In this document: piece by piece, positions 26,841-40,200 of the stretch | Layout: every line of letters begins with the position of its first letter | Numbering within the stretch: the stretch's first letter is position 1 | Assembly: GCA_013398295.1 (NCBI GenBank) | Contig: VZSF01008169.1 | Span: forward strand, 682,001-746,000 | DNA from: Chionis minor | Lineage: Eukaryota; Chordata; Aves; Charadriiformes; Chionididae | Direction of reading: 5' to 3' | Length of the DNA stretch: 64,000 nucleotides | Program-made: the position numbers and the translations under genes | The notes under the pieces: generated by a model | Told to the model about the DNA's origin: nothing | Database searches by the model: none | The model's input: only the letters and a program-made list of their open reading frames with translations

Positions 26841-29800
26841 ACAGTTTTTACAGCCCCCTATTTTTCTTTATGTTCAGTGAGTTAAACTACAATCCAAACA
26901 CCTACTGTTTTCTAAGCAACTCTTTACAATACCGCACGCAGTACTCCTCTTCATATCAGAATAAAGAGAATATATCCTTTTAAGGTAGCCCATCATTAAT
27001 ACAGATGCTAGTGTTACAGAAAGCTTTTCTAGCACTGTCTGTACCTGGGACATGGGAAGGCATGAGAACATGGGCTCTGCTGCAACAATTGCAGGTTCAG
27101 AGTTGAGATGGAAAGAAGATACCTCCATAACTTCTAGACATCTGCACATACAACTGCAGAAGAATGCACGTTTATTGCATCTGGAAGGTTCTCCAAATTG
27201 AGGAGACTCTAAGCATGATTTAGCACTGTGTAACTGACATGCTTTGTCTATATAATTATCAGCAGCTTCATGAAAAAAGACATGAGAAGTAATGCATTTT
27301 TCACTCCCATGTCTTAATACCAAAATATATTTCTTAGTTCTATCTATGCATAATTGTAATCCTTTATGTGCAAATTTCTTTTAATACTCTCAGCAACTAC
27401 TGAAGCCATTTAAAACTAATAACTGGCAACAAAGTGAAACAAAATGTTTTAGCTTTACAACCAGAAATATAAGTGTTGCAGCTGAATTTTCATCTACTTA
27501 TAAAGATATACAATTGACTAAAAGAGAAAACAGCAAATGGAAACAGCAGTAAGAAGACGCATATTACTTCTGTTGGAGACCATAAGAAAAGAAGAAAAGC
27601 AATCTTTCCATTACTAGATTTCTAAAAATTAGTGTCACCAGGACCCATCTGACCTAGAATTTTTTTGTTGTATAAAAACTGTTTTTTCTTCCTCTTTCTT
27701 AGTGAATAAAATGAATATCACAAGCCAAGCTGATAGATATATCAACAGGGTTTTCATCACAAGGTAGTTTAATTTCTTTTATTTATTTGTAAGATTTTGA
27801 AAATAGATATAAAAATAAAATTTGCAAGTTGAGTACTGAACAATCCATATCAACCAGCACAAAGAGGGACTATTTTCATTTCAAACTTAGTCATGTATTG
27901 GTATCTTATAGAGAGCTACGAGCTATCACACTGGTATTTTCTTTTCCCGTTGCTACCTATATACTCGTACTAGCTTAATGACAAATTGATTAAGCCAGAT
28001 GTTTATTTCAGCTCTAACAACTCTCATACCAATTACTAATTACCAGACTAATGGCCTATCAGATGTGAATTATATGCCCAGATCTATACTGCACAGCGGA
28101 TATTTTATCTGAGGGTTAAAATCTGAGAACATTGAAGCAATTTTCAAGAGCTTCAAAAAGTCACAAGTACTGTAGATCTAGTAAGAAGAAATTAGATGCA
28201 CAGAATCTATTTTGTTAAAGTCACAATTCATTTCATTGAAAAGGATCAAATTTTTGGATTACTACATACATTAAACTTGTACACTGACAATAAGGATGAC
28301 ATGGATGTTCAGGGCAGGTCTACCTTAGAAAATTGCTTTCCCTTCAAATAAAAAACTTTCATGCAGATCCCTTCTCATTGCTACATTCAATACAAATTAA
28401 TTCATGCAAATCATGACTGAACTAGATTTAGAAGCATATCCACTGCAATGTATTGACTTGGACAGTACAAGCCCTGACAACAGCCACACAAAGGCAGTCA
28501 GTCCCTTGAGCCTTTGTTCAGGCCTGGTCAAAATTATGTGATCAATTTGCTGGATTAAGCAGCATCAGCAATATAATCACTTTAAAGCTGCCAAATGCTT
28601 ATTCTGCTATTACAAAACTGTTGTCAACAGAGAACCACTCTATAAGAGCTAATATTTTCAGTTACCTGTCAATTAATAAAATCAGTATCACCTTCAAATC
28701 ATTCAACCTGATATTCGTTTAAAATGGCAAACAGATTCTCTTCAAAAAAATATTATTTTCATTGTAAATGCTCCTTGAACACATCTTAAAATGGAAAACC
28801 TGGAATGGGTAAGAAGTGTGTGTGACATCAGTTAAACTTAGTAAAGAAATACATGTTGTGAAGGTTAAATTCCAAGTCACCTCCCATTAGGTATATATTT
28901 TGAATTTTCCACGTACTGAAATAACAAGGGAAGTTGTTATTTTGACGGGCAATATCCTAATGCTTTTATTTTATTTTTAAAATGCCCTAATAGTGCAAGA
29001 GACAACTTTACTGAAGTAATTACTATATATATTTCCTACTGGATTTAATTACCAAGCTATTCTATAGTTAAAACTAAATCCATTTTAATAAAGTTCAGAC
29101 GACATTTAATCAAGTATCTCAGATAGAAAATAATGGATATTAACAATATACAGACATACTAAGTATAGAACAGGTCAAATAATTGCTTACTCATTTCTAT
29201 ATAAACGGATTTTTCTTTAAATCAAGAAAGAAAAAACCCTTATTTTCAGTCATTTAAAAAGCATAGATGTTATTCATCATTTCCTGAGAATTGATGCTTT
29301 GTGCGCCAGTAAATGTTGTCATTTCAGTAAGAAAGAGTTTCATTTAAAAAAACCAAACCAAAACACAAAAGGTGTTTTGGGGGACATTCAATACTATTTA
29401 ATAAGCTCACCATAGAATTTTCCCTATCACAAGACTCAAAAAAATTTCAGAGTTTATGTGAACATGCAAAATTAACTACGTGCAGAAAGAGCTCACATTC
29501 CTTTCAAATCATCTCATTTTTACAGATCAGTTTCAAATGAGAAGAAATCACATCAGCTGTATCAAAACTCAATATACTTGTGGCCCACAACAATTTCTGT
29601 TTTGCTCACAACTGCAGTTTCTGTTACAGAGTATTTAAATTCTAACAGTACATAAAGAAATATTGAAATCAATGTCTGTATTTAAATCATAATGCTTTTT
29701 ACAATATAACTCAATTGTCTTTAAACTTCAGCCTCATTTCTGTTGATAATCATTTAATAAAAAATGGATCAATTCTCCTTTCTGTCTAATAAAATACTGT

Positions 29801-30039
29801 AAAAAAAAATTTGCTAGCTCCCCAATACAATGCTACCATGAATGATTCAGGGGAAAGAGTTTCATAAAGGTTTTTTTACTAGAATATTTTTAAGAACTTC
29901 TACCAGAAACTGTTAAGTATCTATTTGATCCTTGGTAGAAACCACAGGAGAAAAGCAAAGCTGTACAAAGAATATCACAAACACTTAACATATCTCCCGA
30001 TGTAGTAATTAAACTAGTCTATCAGCATCTCCTACTTAA
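26841..30039. other. Intronic sequence, one 149-codon minus-strand frame
   Basis: AT-rich. A minus-strand open frame of 149 codons (26874-27323) lies just right of the LTR, in the same direction as ATRNL1. I recognise no domain in it and see no clear splice-bounded exon. From 27330 to 30039 there is nothing notable. Confidence 0.55.
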
Positions 30040-30420
30040 CATTGCATGATGGTGCCTATTGGTAAGTAATGAGCAGTTGCATCGCACCGGGGCAAGAAGC
30101 AGCTGGTTAACCCAAAGCCCTGGTGGGGGCAGCAAGCCAACAAGGCCAACGACAGCAGGACATCTGGGGACAGGGCTGCACGCCCAGCACAACACCCCAT
30201 CTCGCAATGGAGAAGTGGGGCTCCTGAGGAGTCAGGGGAGGGGGAAGGTTTCTTGGAAATATTCACAAAGCTTTCACTCCCCGCCAGGCGAGTGGCTTAT
30301 GAGTCTTCGCCATGTGAATATCTGGGTGCATGGCTCCCAAAATCCAGCTGATATCCTGCCTTGTCTCCTGACTGGCTGCTTCTTGTTGCTGTCATCATTG
30401 TCATCATCCAATACCATTCT
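30040..30420. other. GC-rich island, unclassified
   Basis: About 380 bp of GC-rich sequence (CCCTGGTGGGGGCAGC, GGACATCTGGGGACAGGGC, CTCCCCGCCAGGCGAGTGG) with abrupt change to AT-rich intron on both sides. Overlapping open frames of 61-133 codons exist on both strands, but none resembles a family I know. It could be an old LTR or other repeat; a short conserved element is possible. No splice-flanked exon was seen. Confidence 0.35.
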
Positions 30421-33400
30421 AAGTAATTTTCTCCCCCCATCAGAATTTTCTAAATTTTGATTGATTCATCTTCCCCTAAATTCAAAACTAAGAAAAAGCA
30501 CATGCTTGTTTATGAAACACCTGAAAACTGATGGCTTTACACAGCCAAAACTTTTTTTTTTTTTAAATACAGCTTTGATTCAGGTGACAGCAATATTGCT
30601 GTAAGCCCTCTTTTGTGTTATTTCCCTTATTCTCCCCTCTTCCTATAACTGACAAACTGCCTTTGTCTAAGATGCTGACATGGACTATGAGCAACAGCAA
30701 GGATGAAGGCATGTCAGGAAACTCACTGGCTCTCCTCTTTGGCTCTTTTCCAGCACAGAGGACCAACAATGGCACCTAAAATTTTGATAAACAATTTTTA
30801 AGGCTGATCTGTATCTCACATACTAGCCAAGATCTCCTTAGGAAGAACAATAAATTAAAATCATTCTGATAGCATTGATTTCTCAAATGCGCACATACAC
30901 TAAAGCTGACTAGTGTTTGCATTTCATGAAGACAAAAATAATCATATATGTCAACGACAACTAGCCAGAAAAGCCATCAATTCTTTCTTTCCCTCTATGA
31001 AGAGGACCCTGTATCCTTAACCAAAGCAGTAGGAAGGCCTAAACAACTTCATGCTCCACTGGAAATCTCTATTATTTTTTTTTTCCCCGTCTGTGGCAAA
31101 TATTCTAACTTTTAAAAATTGAATTGGAGTTTTGGGTTAGGGAGAGATAGAGGATTTAGTATTGCTTTCTTTGAGATTTAGAAAAAAATAAGCTATTTTA
31201 ACTCCTAAAAAAAAAAGTCTTCAGGAGTTAATTTAATGGCATAAAGTCTGCAAAGAAAGACTTAACAGATTTCAGAGGGACAACTACCTAGGGAGAAGTC
31301 TCCAACTTCACTGCCTCCTTAAGAGGGACGCAAAGGAACAAGAAAAGCATCAACATTGAATGGATCAGAGCCCAAATCCACAAAGATACCTATGTGCTGT
31401 AATGCTTCTTATCTCACCACCAAATCAATAGATCCTAGTTGCGTGAAGAGAGTTCCCAAATCCAGAGCGACTAGTACAACTGCCCATACAGTGAACAGGC
31501 TGCAGTTGGGTGCCCAGGGACAACACAGTTGGAGCCCTTTTCAGCTACCTGTACACTCACCCAGGTGTGGTTTTTTGTAACTGGGAATTACAGATCAAAA
31601 CCATTTACTGGACTTCAGTGTGAATACCGTTTCTCTGGACAGATACAGCTGGATCAGAATATCCACCATGCAGGTGTTAGACATCTAGGACATCAAGTGG
31701 ACAAGCTGTTACTATCCGAAAAAGCAGGTATAGTGCATAATGAATATTGAAGATGTAAAATGGTTAGATCAGGCACACAGTGCCTGGCTATATCAAGGCA
31801 TAGAAGTTCATTAATAAGGAGTAGTAAAAAGTACTCTGCTAGAGTAATTCACAGATGTTATCCTACACATGACAATTTATGATCTATGAGATTAATTACG
31901 GCTCCCGTGAACAATGACAGTTTATAATCCAATCTCAGCAGCATGAAAAGAACAGAATAATTATATTAACAGTTAACAGAGTTTGTGACCGTGATACTCA
32001 AACTGGATGTATTTATGACTTGTGGGGACTCCAGCATCTCATCTGGACAGAAAGAACAGCCCATGGGGTTATTTGGTTCATGAAGATTAGGAGAGACAGC
32101 TGGGTGGTAGAATTTCATGTGGAAAAGAAGCCGGTCTCCACTGTCAGCAGCCTCCTACAAGTTTTTTCTGGAACCTGAAAAACACTTTACGCTGGCTGTC
32201 TTACCAGAAATGCTCCAGTCTCCTTTTATACCTTCTCAAAGCAGTGCCAAGACATGTTGTAACTGCATGCGCCCTTCCCACTGGGCTAGTTGCTTTATAA
32301 AAAGAGTTGTTCATATGGATATTGGCTTATATTACTTTTCACAAGCCTTGACCTTGCTAACTCTTAACCGTAGTTCTAGTCCTGGCCACAGAGAAACAGT
32401 CCCAAATGCCTCCTCCATTGCACACCCTAAAGGATGCAACGCGGCACAGCCCTGGCATCATTTTCAACAGCTTGAACTGGGGAGAAAAAAAACCCTCAAA
32501 TTGTAAGCCTTTGCAACCTATTGCGATCTTGTCTTAGACTAAGGAGAAGCATTGTGCTACACAGATACGTGCAATTCTGCTTTAAAGTTAGCCCTAGGCA
32601 AGATGTAAGCCAGCTCAAGCCACAAGGCCCTTCGCCCCCTCTCTAGCTGTACAGGAACAGCCTCAGAAACTCCCAAACGTTTTCTAAAAAGAAGCACGGG
32701 AGCTAAGGTCACAGCTTTGCTGGATAACAAAATCAGACTCAACTGTAAAGCAGGTTTACAGCAGGTTTATATTCCTTCCTCTACTCTTCCATGTCGCACA
32801 GGCTATCCCACTTCCTCTTTTTCATGTAAAAGAGTAACCATTAGTATCACCCTGACTCCTAAATTCATCCCAGTCCAGGCTCAAAACGTACCTAATTAAA
32901 GGCACAATAATTGTCTTCAGCTTATATTTAGCTTTAAATCTTTATGGGTCTTTTTCAGATCTAAAGAACCTGCAAGCTCGTGTGTTCTTGTCAGCTGTGC
33001 TACTCCATTATAATAAAAATAATACATTGAAGCACTAGCTTACCTATACATCCCTAGACAATTGGGACTGTAGCAACACTTAACGCCAAAATTTACTACC
33101 ATTTTTTATCAAAGAGGTTTGCCTCATAACAAATGCATCCTGAGCACTGGAATTCACAACAGGTCTCACTGGCATGTCAGCTGTGAAAGGCTCAGGCAGT
33201 TTGTCCTGTTCCACAGCTTCACGGACACATCCTGCACTAAGCAAAACAGATTATTCAAATGCCAATCACTGAATGGCATGGCCGTGGCACAGGAGGAACA
33301 ATTTTTAAAAAACAAGGTATTCCCATTCACTTATTTTGAAAGAAAATCCAGCACCAAATATTTTTCAAATAAAATCCCAAAAATATATTACTTAAGTAAA

Positions 33401-35783
33401 TGTATATCCGGAACACATACTAACATAAACCAGTCGGGCACAAGAGGCAGGTACACGGCTCACATTCCTATTTTACAGCCAGGAGTGTTTGGAAAGTTGT
33501 AAAAGAAAGTCTGTTTTGCTCTGCAGTTTGTATTTTTGGAGGCAGCCTGGAGAGGAAATAACAAATATAAAAAACTGTAGAGAACAACAGAAGCCCAGCA
33601 GTGAGTAGATTCTGCTCTGTTTAGCTCGCCAAACCAAAAGAGATACTTATGTATGCGCATACATGCACTTATGGAAGAGCCTAACTTAGAAGTCAACAGC
33701 AAAATTACTTTATTCTCATGAAAGAGAAACCCTCACGCCCAAACTCTTCCCCGTTCTCCAGACAATTAGTGCTGAACGTAGAAAGATAAAAGGCATGTTT
33801 CATCGGAACGGAACACCTAGGAAAATTACATGTACCTCTTTTAATACAGCTCTTGGCAAGAGGCGTCTTGCTACCGAAGCTAGTTTTACATTGCAATACC
33901 AATATTGCAGTGTTCTCCAGATTTAACACGTTCACAACTGACCCACAGTGAAGCACCAGCACACCGAGCTCCTGGCTAAGTGCTCGCAGCTGCCCCCTCG
34001 GCCACGACCTCCTCCTTGTTTCTTCACCAAGAACACTGACTTCTGGGAACAGTGCTGGACATTCAAACTCCAGTTCTTCTCTATTTATACAAAGTTGGGC
34101 CATTCCCTGAGTAAAATGTAATGTTTGCAAGCAGCGATGCTTACAAAAAAAGTCTGGTTTCACATTTACAGACAGCCTGCAACTCCAAAAGGTCCCAGAG
34201 AGCCTCATGAACTTTACATACCATACACTGAATACACCAAAGAAGAGAAAGTGAGCCTACCACAGTACGAAAAAAAATCAACAAAAAGGCTGACAGTGAC
34301 ATACAACACTGCCAAAGCCTATTTAAAAAAAGACTGCACAGGCCCACTGTGAATCAGAAATGTTATTTTTCTTCAAATTGTAGATTAAAAACCTATCTCA
34401 AATGTTTCGAGTGCCTTCTGAGTGTTTAAGCCATTAGAGTGCATTTGGGTCATGTTCTGAAACTTTGATATTAGACATATTGTTTAAATAAAAGCTGTAA
34501 TTTAAGCAAAAATGACTGATGCCAGAAATGCGAATAAAGAAAAAAAAGTATCTCAAGTCCTTGATAGATCTTGCAATAATTACTACATGTAGAGTAGAAA
34601 ATTAGTAGATTTAAAACATACATTTAATGTTGAAGTGGGAGTTTTATTTTGTTGTTCTCCTTAGCAACCTAACGATCTAGCTTTCCGAGAGCTAGCTGAG
34701 GGCTTGAACCTATCCTTACAGAAGCAACCTGAAATTTTCAGGCAGTTGCTAAACCCACCTAGATCTACGTGCCAGATTTTGCAGTAATTCTTGAAACATC
34801 ACCACTAGTGGAATAGCAGGCATAGGCATGTCAAAGTGCTCTGTTAAACAGAAAACTCAAGGACTGGACTCAGCGTGAGCAAGGAGAAAACACCTCATGT
34901 CAAGTAGAACCAAATATGTAAAACTAATGATGGAATACGACCAAATGACAGAAAAAGGGAAAAAAAAAAAGAGCCTGAAAAAAAGTAAAAAAAACTAAAA
35001 TACAGTTTCCTCTAGTATTTTAAAATATTAAATATTATCCTTTTAAACTTCACTTTAGAAAAGCATGAATCACCATAGCAACTAGTAATAAATGGACTCT
35101 ACCCATTATGAGGAAAAAAAAAGTTCTTAAATAAAAGAAGTTTTTTTTACTAAACTTCCAGCAACTAGAATCTCCCTGGTTTGTTTTTGTTTGTTTGTTT
35201 TGGGTATGCGTGTGTGTCTTTGATAAAGGAAGTTCTAATACAGTGAATTTGTTCTATGATTGCTGTCAATTTTTCCCCTACCGGAAAGCAAAAAGCAGAG
35301 CTCAGAGGAAACAACGGGGAACAGATTTACTCTGCTATCAGCAAGTAAGCTGTAGTGATATCAATAGAACGGTGAATTTGACTCATAATCTAGTATATTT
35401 TTACTTGCTTTTCCATCTGGTCAGAGGAATTATGCCATTCTGTGGAGGGGAATTATGCAGAAGAGGACAGCTGGATATTTCAAAATCTTATTCTTATGCA
35501 AATCAAACTGTCAATAAGTGCTTATTATTTATGCAGAGATCCTTACATTATTAAATAGCTTTTTAAAGCTTGCATACAGTGAAGATTTTACCAAAACAGG
35601 TTATATTTTCATAAATAAAACAGTATTTTTTCCACCTCTTCAGAAGAAATAACCGCATAACTAAGAAATTAATAGTCTGAATATTTATTAGAATTAAATA
35701 TTACTTTTTCATTCCAGAATACTCTGGATCTATACATTTTTATACTCTTAAATTATACTCTTTCAACTACATAAAAGATACGA

Positions 35784-35880
35784 CATATACTATATTTTAT
35801 GATACTAAAATAAATAATTTAAACCATTTTATTAAATAAAAATATGATTACTGCATATACTATATTTTATGATATTAAAA
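35784..35880. repeat. Local direct duplication, 70-bp spacing
   Basis: CATATACTATATTTTATGATA followed by C/T then TAAAA occurs at 35784-35810 and again at 35854-35880, 27 bp with a single difference. The sequence between the copies does not match beyond this. Confidence 0.85.
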
Positions 35881-35984
35881 ATAAGAAAAGTTTTCCCCCA
35901 ATATTTTATTTTCACCTAGCAGTTCTCCATTACAGGTCTAGAAGCCTGTGTTTTGCCTAGTTCTTATGTGGTTTTCTGGCAGGC

Positions 35985-36054
35985 CTTTTTTTTTGGTTGG
36001 TTTGTTTTCTTTGTGGTGTTGTGGGTTTTTTGTTTTGTTGTTTTTTTCTTTTAC
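35985..36054. repeat. T/G-rich low-complexity tract
   Basis: About 70 bp made nearly only of T and G (GGTTGGTTTGTTTTC, GTTGTGGGTTTTTTG, TTTTGTTGTTTTTTTC). It could be simple sequence or an eroded antisense poly(A) tail; no element body is recognisable beside it. Confidence 0.7.
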
Positions 36055-38245
36055 ACACCACCACGGACATTCTCAACATTTTAATGTTTCCCAGTTAGGT
36101 AAAATAATTATTATTATGATTTATGCCTGGGAACTTCGATATACTAACATGATACCTAGCCTGCCCATCATTCAAAGATACAGTTTCAACACCAACAAGA
36201 TGTGTACAATAGCCTAAATCCCGCCACGGTGGAAAGTACTTAAACCGGAAAAATTTATTTCCTTCCCCCAAAACTCCAGCAATGGCTGTAACTGGGAAGT
36301 ACAGTGCAATAAACATTACAGTACACCCAGTAAAACCTGACAATTTGAAAAATTCACTATGAAACTCTATTTCCACCAACTTTGTAACCCTGTAACTTTT
36401 CCAGAAGCTGTAAGTTTGTTCAGATTTACGTAGATTTACAAGGCACAACAAAAGCTACAGGCACATCTCCAGATGAAGGCTGTCTCTTAAAAGAGCCCAG
36501 ACATACTGAAACTTCTCAAAGAATGATTTAACTATTCAGTCAGTTCTGCACTTTTCATATTTTTCTTCCTTGCATCCAGTAAGAGTTCTCTCATTTAATA
36601 TCAGACTCTGAACTTTGAAACATCCCCTCAGTATATTGTTTACATTCATTAGGTCTATTCCTGAAAATTTATCCGAGTATATAATCCTCCATATGGGTAT
36701 ACAGAAACCTACAGAAATTTTAAAACCCCTGTAGACGAAATTTATGAGGGAATAAAATAAGCAGCTAGTAAATCAAATATTACAGAGAATCAAATAAAGT
36801 TACCTTAAAGCAATAGTTTCCACCTAAAAATACGTTGTACATCAATATGATTTTCCTGTTACTATCAATGGCATACTTCATTATTAAAATTAAGGGAAAA
36901 AAGGTTTTTTATTTTTATTTATACCTGGTTTTACTATTTTACTGTCTAGTTACTTCAAATAATGAAACCATTCTAATCAGTTCCTCCTGATGAGGAGAGT
37001 ATTACAGGTTTTCACCAACTGAAATGACCTACTTAGAGGAAACAAAAATATTTCTTTTTGGAAGAAATGTTAAACCATTGTAAAATCGAATGTAAATATA
37101 TGCTCAACATTGCTTTAGAACACTAATTTTGATTTAAAATGCCACTGTGCCTCCTGTTATCCAACAGCACAATTCACTAGTTAATATAACAGAGATGGGT
37201 AGAATAAAAAAAATTATAAATAAGTAAATAATAAGTAAAATAATAAAGAAGATCCTCCATAAAAATACAAATAGCCAGCTGCTCTTAAGCTAAGGAGGGG
37301 AAATAGAAAGAGAAAAGAAAAAATGTTGTATAGTTTCCTTCATTTCCTAAAACTCTGTCCCCAAGGCATAGCATGTACTGCACGTGATGAGCAGATATAA
37401 AAGCATCAGAGGGAAGGTGGAAGAGACAGAGGGAGGGAGAAAGGGAGATAACATACAACCCTGCAGCTATGATTTTCTAATCAATACAATTCTTGACAGG
37501 AATATAAATCTAACTTTCACACTGAACGGCTAGAGTTTGGAATTTTCACAGAAATCCTTATTTTAGAAATCACAGGGTTATAGGTTTGCTGCTGAGATTG
37601 CACAACAGCCCATTTAACGAGCGGCAAAAAACACTTTTTATCCAGAGCTATGGAGAACAGTATTCACACTTTGAATCAAGTTATAGATGATTTATACAGA
37701 ATATAGTAAAGTAATAAATACCAGTAAAGCATTTAGCTGATTTAAAATAATCCTTACCTTCTAGGCAAATACTGTATATGTATTTTGACAATACAATATG
37801 TACTTTCAAAACAGGTATCGAGTGTAAGGATAATATTTACAGAAAAAACAGTTTTCTATTTTTTTTAAACTTAACACAAATCTGATCAAGTCTGCATTAC
37901 TGATATGAGTTTGCATATTGATTCAGGAGTGACCTATTTTTTATGTCCTTCATCTCCTGATTTGACTGAAACTTCCGTACGTGAGTGAATCACTCTCCCA
38001 AACCAAGCATCAGAGTAAAATGACAAATCTTAAGTGTACCATCTGATGACGTGTACTGAAACTCTAAATCTGTGGTTATCGGCTTTTCTCAGAATAACCA
38101 GTGATCTTACATTGAGTCTCCAGTACTGACATTTTATCGTAGACAATCTCCTAATACATTCAAGTGCCTGGAACTGGAACTGGTCTCTTTCTACATGTGC
38201 TGTCATAAACTAGATAGTCTAGATAGCCTTCATTATTATTTTTAA

Positions 38246-38263
38246 TTTTTTTTTTTTTTTTTT
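38246..38263. repeat. 18-T homopolymer
   Basis: The longest mononucleotide run seen in the window, preceded by TTTAA. No retroposed body could be matched on either side. Confidence 0.85.
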
Positions 38264-40192
38264 AAGAACAGAGTTAGGAAAGGACTTCAGAGCAGAAATT
38301 CAATTTTTATGCTAATGTTTATGTCTATGAACCCAACAGATGTGAAGTTCACAATCTGAAATGTGATCGCAGCCAAAAAACAATTTGAAAATAGCTGCTG
38401 TGCAGAGTTTATTTCACCTAAGAGAAACTATTTGTAATACAAAATGCTTTAACACCACAGCTTGCCCTGGATAAGCCTTTGGTCTACGTAAGAATCTAGG
38501 AAGGGGAACGTATTACATTTGACAAACCCAGGGATTTCAGTCTGAAATTGCAATTTCATCTTTACTCTGGAAAAGTTAAAACTCAAATCTCCATTTTGTG
38601 GAATTGCTGTAACTCTTGACAAGGACAGGAAAATCCACCACCAGAACGACCTTCTCTCTTCTAGTTCAGTAAATGGGATAAAAGAACCTTTTATGATAGA
38701 CAAACTCAGGACAGACTGATACAGCTGAGGAGCACAACCGATCACATGAGACAAAAGTCCCAAATCAGAGCTGAGAAAATGATGGTGAAATGGACACAAG
38801 ACAAAGGGAAAGCAATAGCAAAATAGGTATATGAAATACAGACTGAGGAAACTGCCTACAAAGAGCGTCTTAAGCTGAACGGTAGTTGGTAGAGGATTGG
38901 AGTTATGAGCAAAAAACCTGTTTCCTGTAGTTCAACTGTTATGACGTACAGAAAAGTAGGTTTTTTTTTTTGTCACCCATTCTTTGTAAATAGGTAGAAC
39001 GGCATCAACATATGTCCGTAGCACACTGGTAATCAAACCACGCATTAACATCTAGAACTGATTAAGTGTTTGGACACAAAAAGAGAGTTAAAAATAACTT
39101 CTCAGTGAAGACTTAATTTGGAATTTAAAGATATTATCACTCTTCAGCTTCTGTCATGATAAGAACTCGGCATTTAGGGAAGCCAAGATTAGGACATTTT
39201 ATCCTGAGAGTCTCTGATCAACTCGACGAAACAGCCCAGAGGTATCACTGAAGCAGTTATACCTGCCGGCACAGCTCTGTCTCATGAATATACACATCAA
39301 CTCTGCATCAGATAATTTTGTTTCTTGACTACTTATCAAGCAAGGCATTAAGGATAGGATTCAAGCCAGTTCACTACATGTATCAAAGATGAATCCACAA
39401 ATCCAGCAAAAGAATATGCCTTGTGGCAGGCAGAGCATAACCTTCTGGCACCTCTCCCTGCTGGAGAGGAACAAGCTCTATTTATGCCTTTCCCAGGGTT
39501 GGTTTCCAACCAACATTCCTAAGACAATTCTGGGGCCAGATACTATTTAAAATAACTATAATTGTGAAGGAAATAAGGTTCCTATTGGGTAATGCAGTGT
39601 ACAGGATAGAATGAACCAAACGAAACATCTCTAAATATACGGCTACTCAGAGTTAGCTTTAATGTGTTGCAAACTATTCCTCTAAACAAACACAATATGC
39701 TATTCCAGTACACTAATACTAAGATACACTAATTTTACTTTCTATGACAGGTCTATGCATTCGTCTTTTCTATATTTAATGGTACAGGAAAGTGTCTAAA
39801 GCACTGTGGACCTTAATATGTTACAAAAACTCTTAAAGACCTAATCACTGTAGATTCTGATCAAGACAAATGACAGATGTACTGAATATAATGACCAATT
39901 TCACAGATACAATAATTTTTAAAAATTCTAAAAAAAGGGAGACAACTACAGGTAATTCTCCAGTTACTACTTTTTACAGGTAGTGTCTGCAAAACGTTAA
40001 ATATTTGTGACGTAATCCTTTAACAAAAGAGTAACATTGACATTTCCGAAGAAACATAGGGAACATTAGATTCATCACTAAAACACTGTCAGGTCAATCA
40101 CAAAATCCAAAACCAAAAGCAAAACAAAAAAAAAAAGAAAAAGCGATTACATATAAGGCATGAATTACAATAACTTTGGGCTACATTTAATT

Positions 40193-40200
40193 GTACTCAC
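40193..40200 (-). other. Splice donor of the ATRNL1 exon
   Basis: The minus strand reads ACT/GTGAGTAC across the exon end, a near-consensus U1 site (GTGAGT). The exon ends two bases into a codon beginning CT, which encodes Leu whatever the next exon's first base is. This matches the conserved QCQL of the attractin family. Confidence 0.87.

Larger units (their letters stand above)
30421..40192. other. Intronic sequence, no gene seen
   Basis: A mix of AT-rich DNA and moderately GC-rich patches (31350-31740, 32100-32520, 33130-34200). It includes a 167-codon minus frame at 33705-34208 and a 118-codon minus frame at 36095-36451, neither resembling a known family. It also has a T/G-rich tract at 35985-36054, a 27-bp duplication at 35784, a 16-bp palindrome at 33649 and an 18-T run at 38246-38263. 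Confidence 0.6.
1..40200 (-). other. ATRNL1: Intron downstream of the ATRNL1 exon (partial)
   Basis: Everything to the left of the exon is read as one intron in the gene's 3' direction, open at the window edge. I looked for the next expected attractin-family segment (an ENRY...GNPL...GTCYY type sequence, then the membrane-proximal domain) on the minus strand and saw none. The stretch holds CR1 LINE tails, one probable solo LTR and low-complexity runs. The assignment rests on the exon; another gene or an unseen small exon inside it cannot be excluded. Confidence 0.7.

Noticed and set aside
30059..30460. 133-codon + frame as a possible gene
   Set aside because: It overlaps competing frames on the other strand, lies in a GC-rich island where open frames are longer by chance, and has no recognisable domain.
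31360..31420. Similarity to an ancient amniote repeat (CCCAAATCCACAAAGATACC)
   Set aside because: Only one short phrase fits what I recall and the rest of the element could not be followed.
32117..32506. 129-codon + frame as a possible gene
   Set aside because: No domain, no start context or conserved motif, and it opposes the host gene; most likely chance.
36095..36451. 118-codon minus frame as a possible ATRNL1 alternative exon
   Set aside because: It ends in a run typical of AT-rich noise, has no clear splice boundaries and no family motif.
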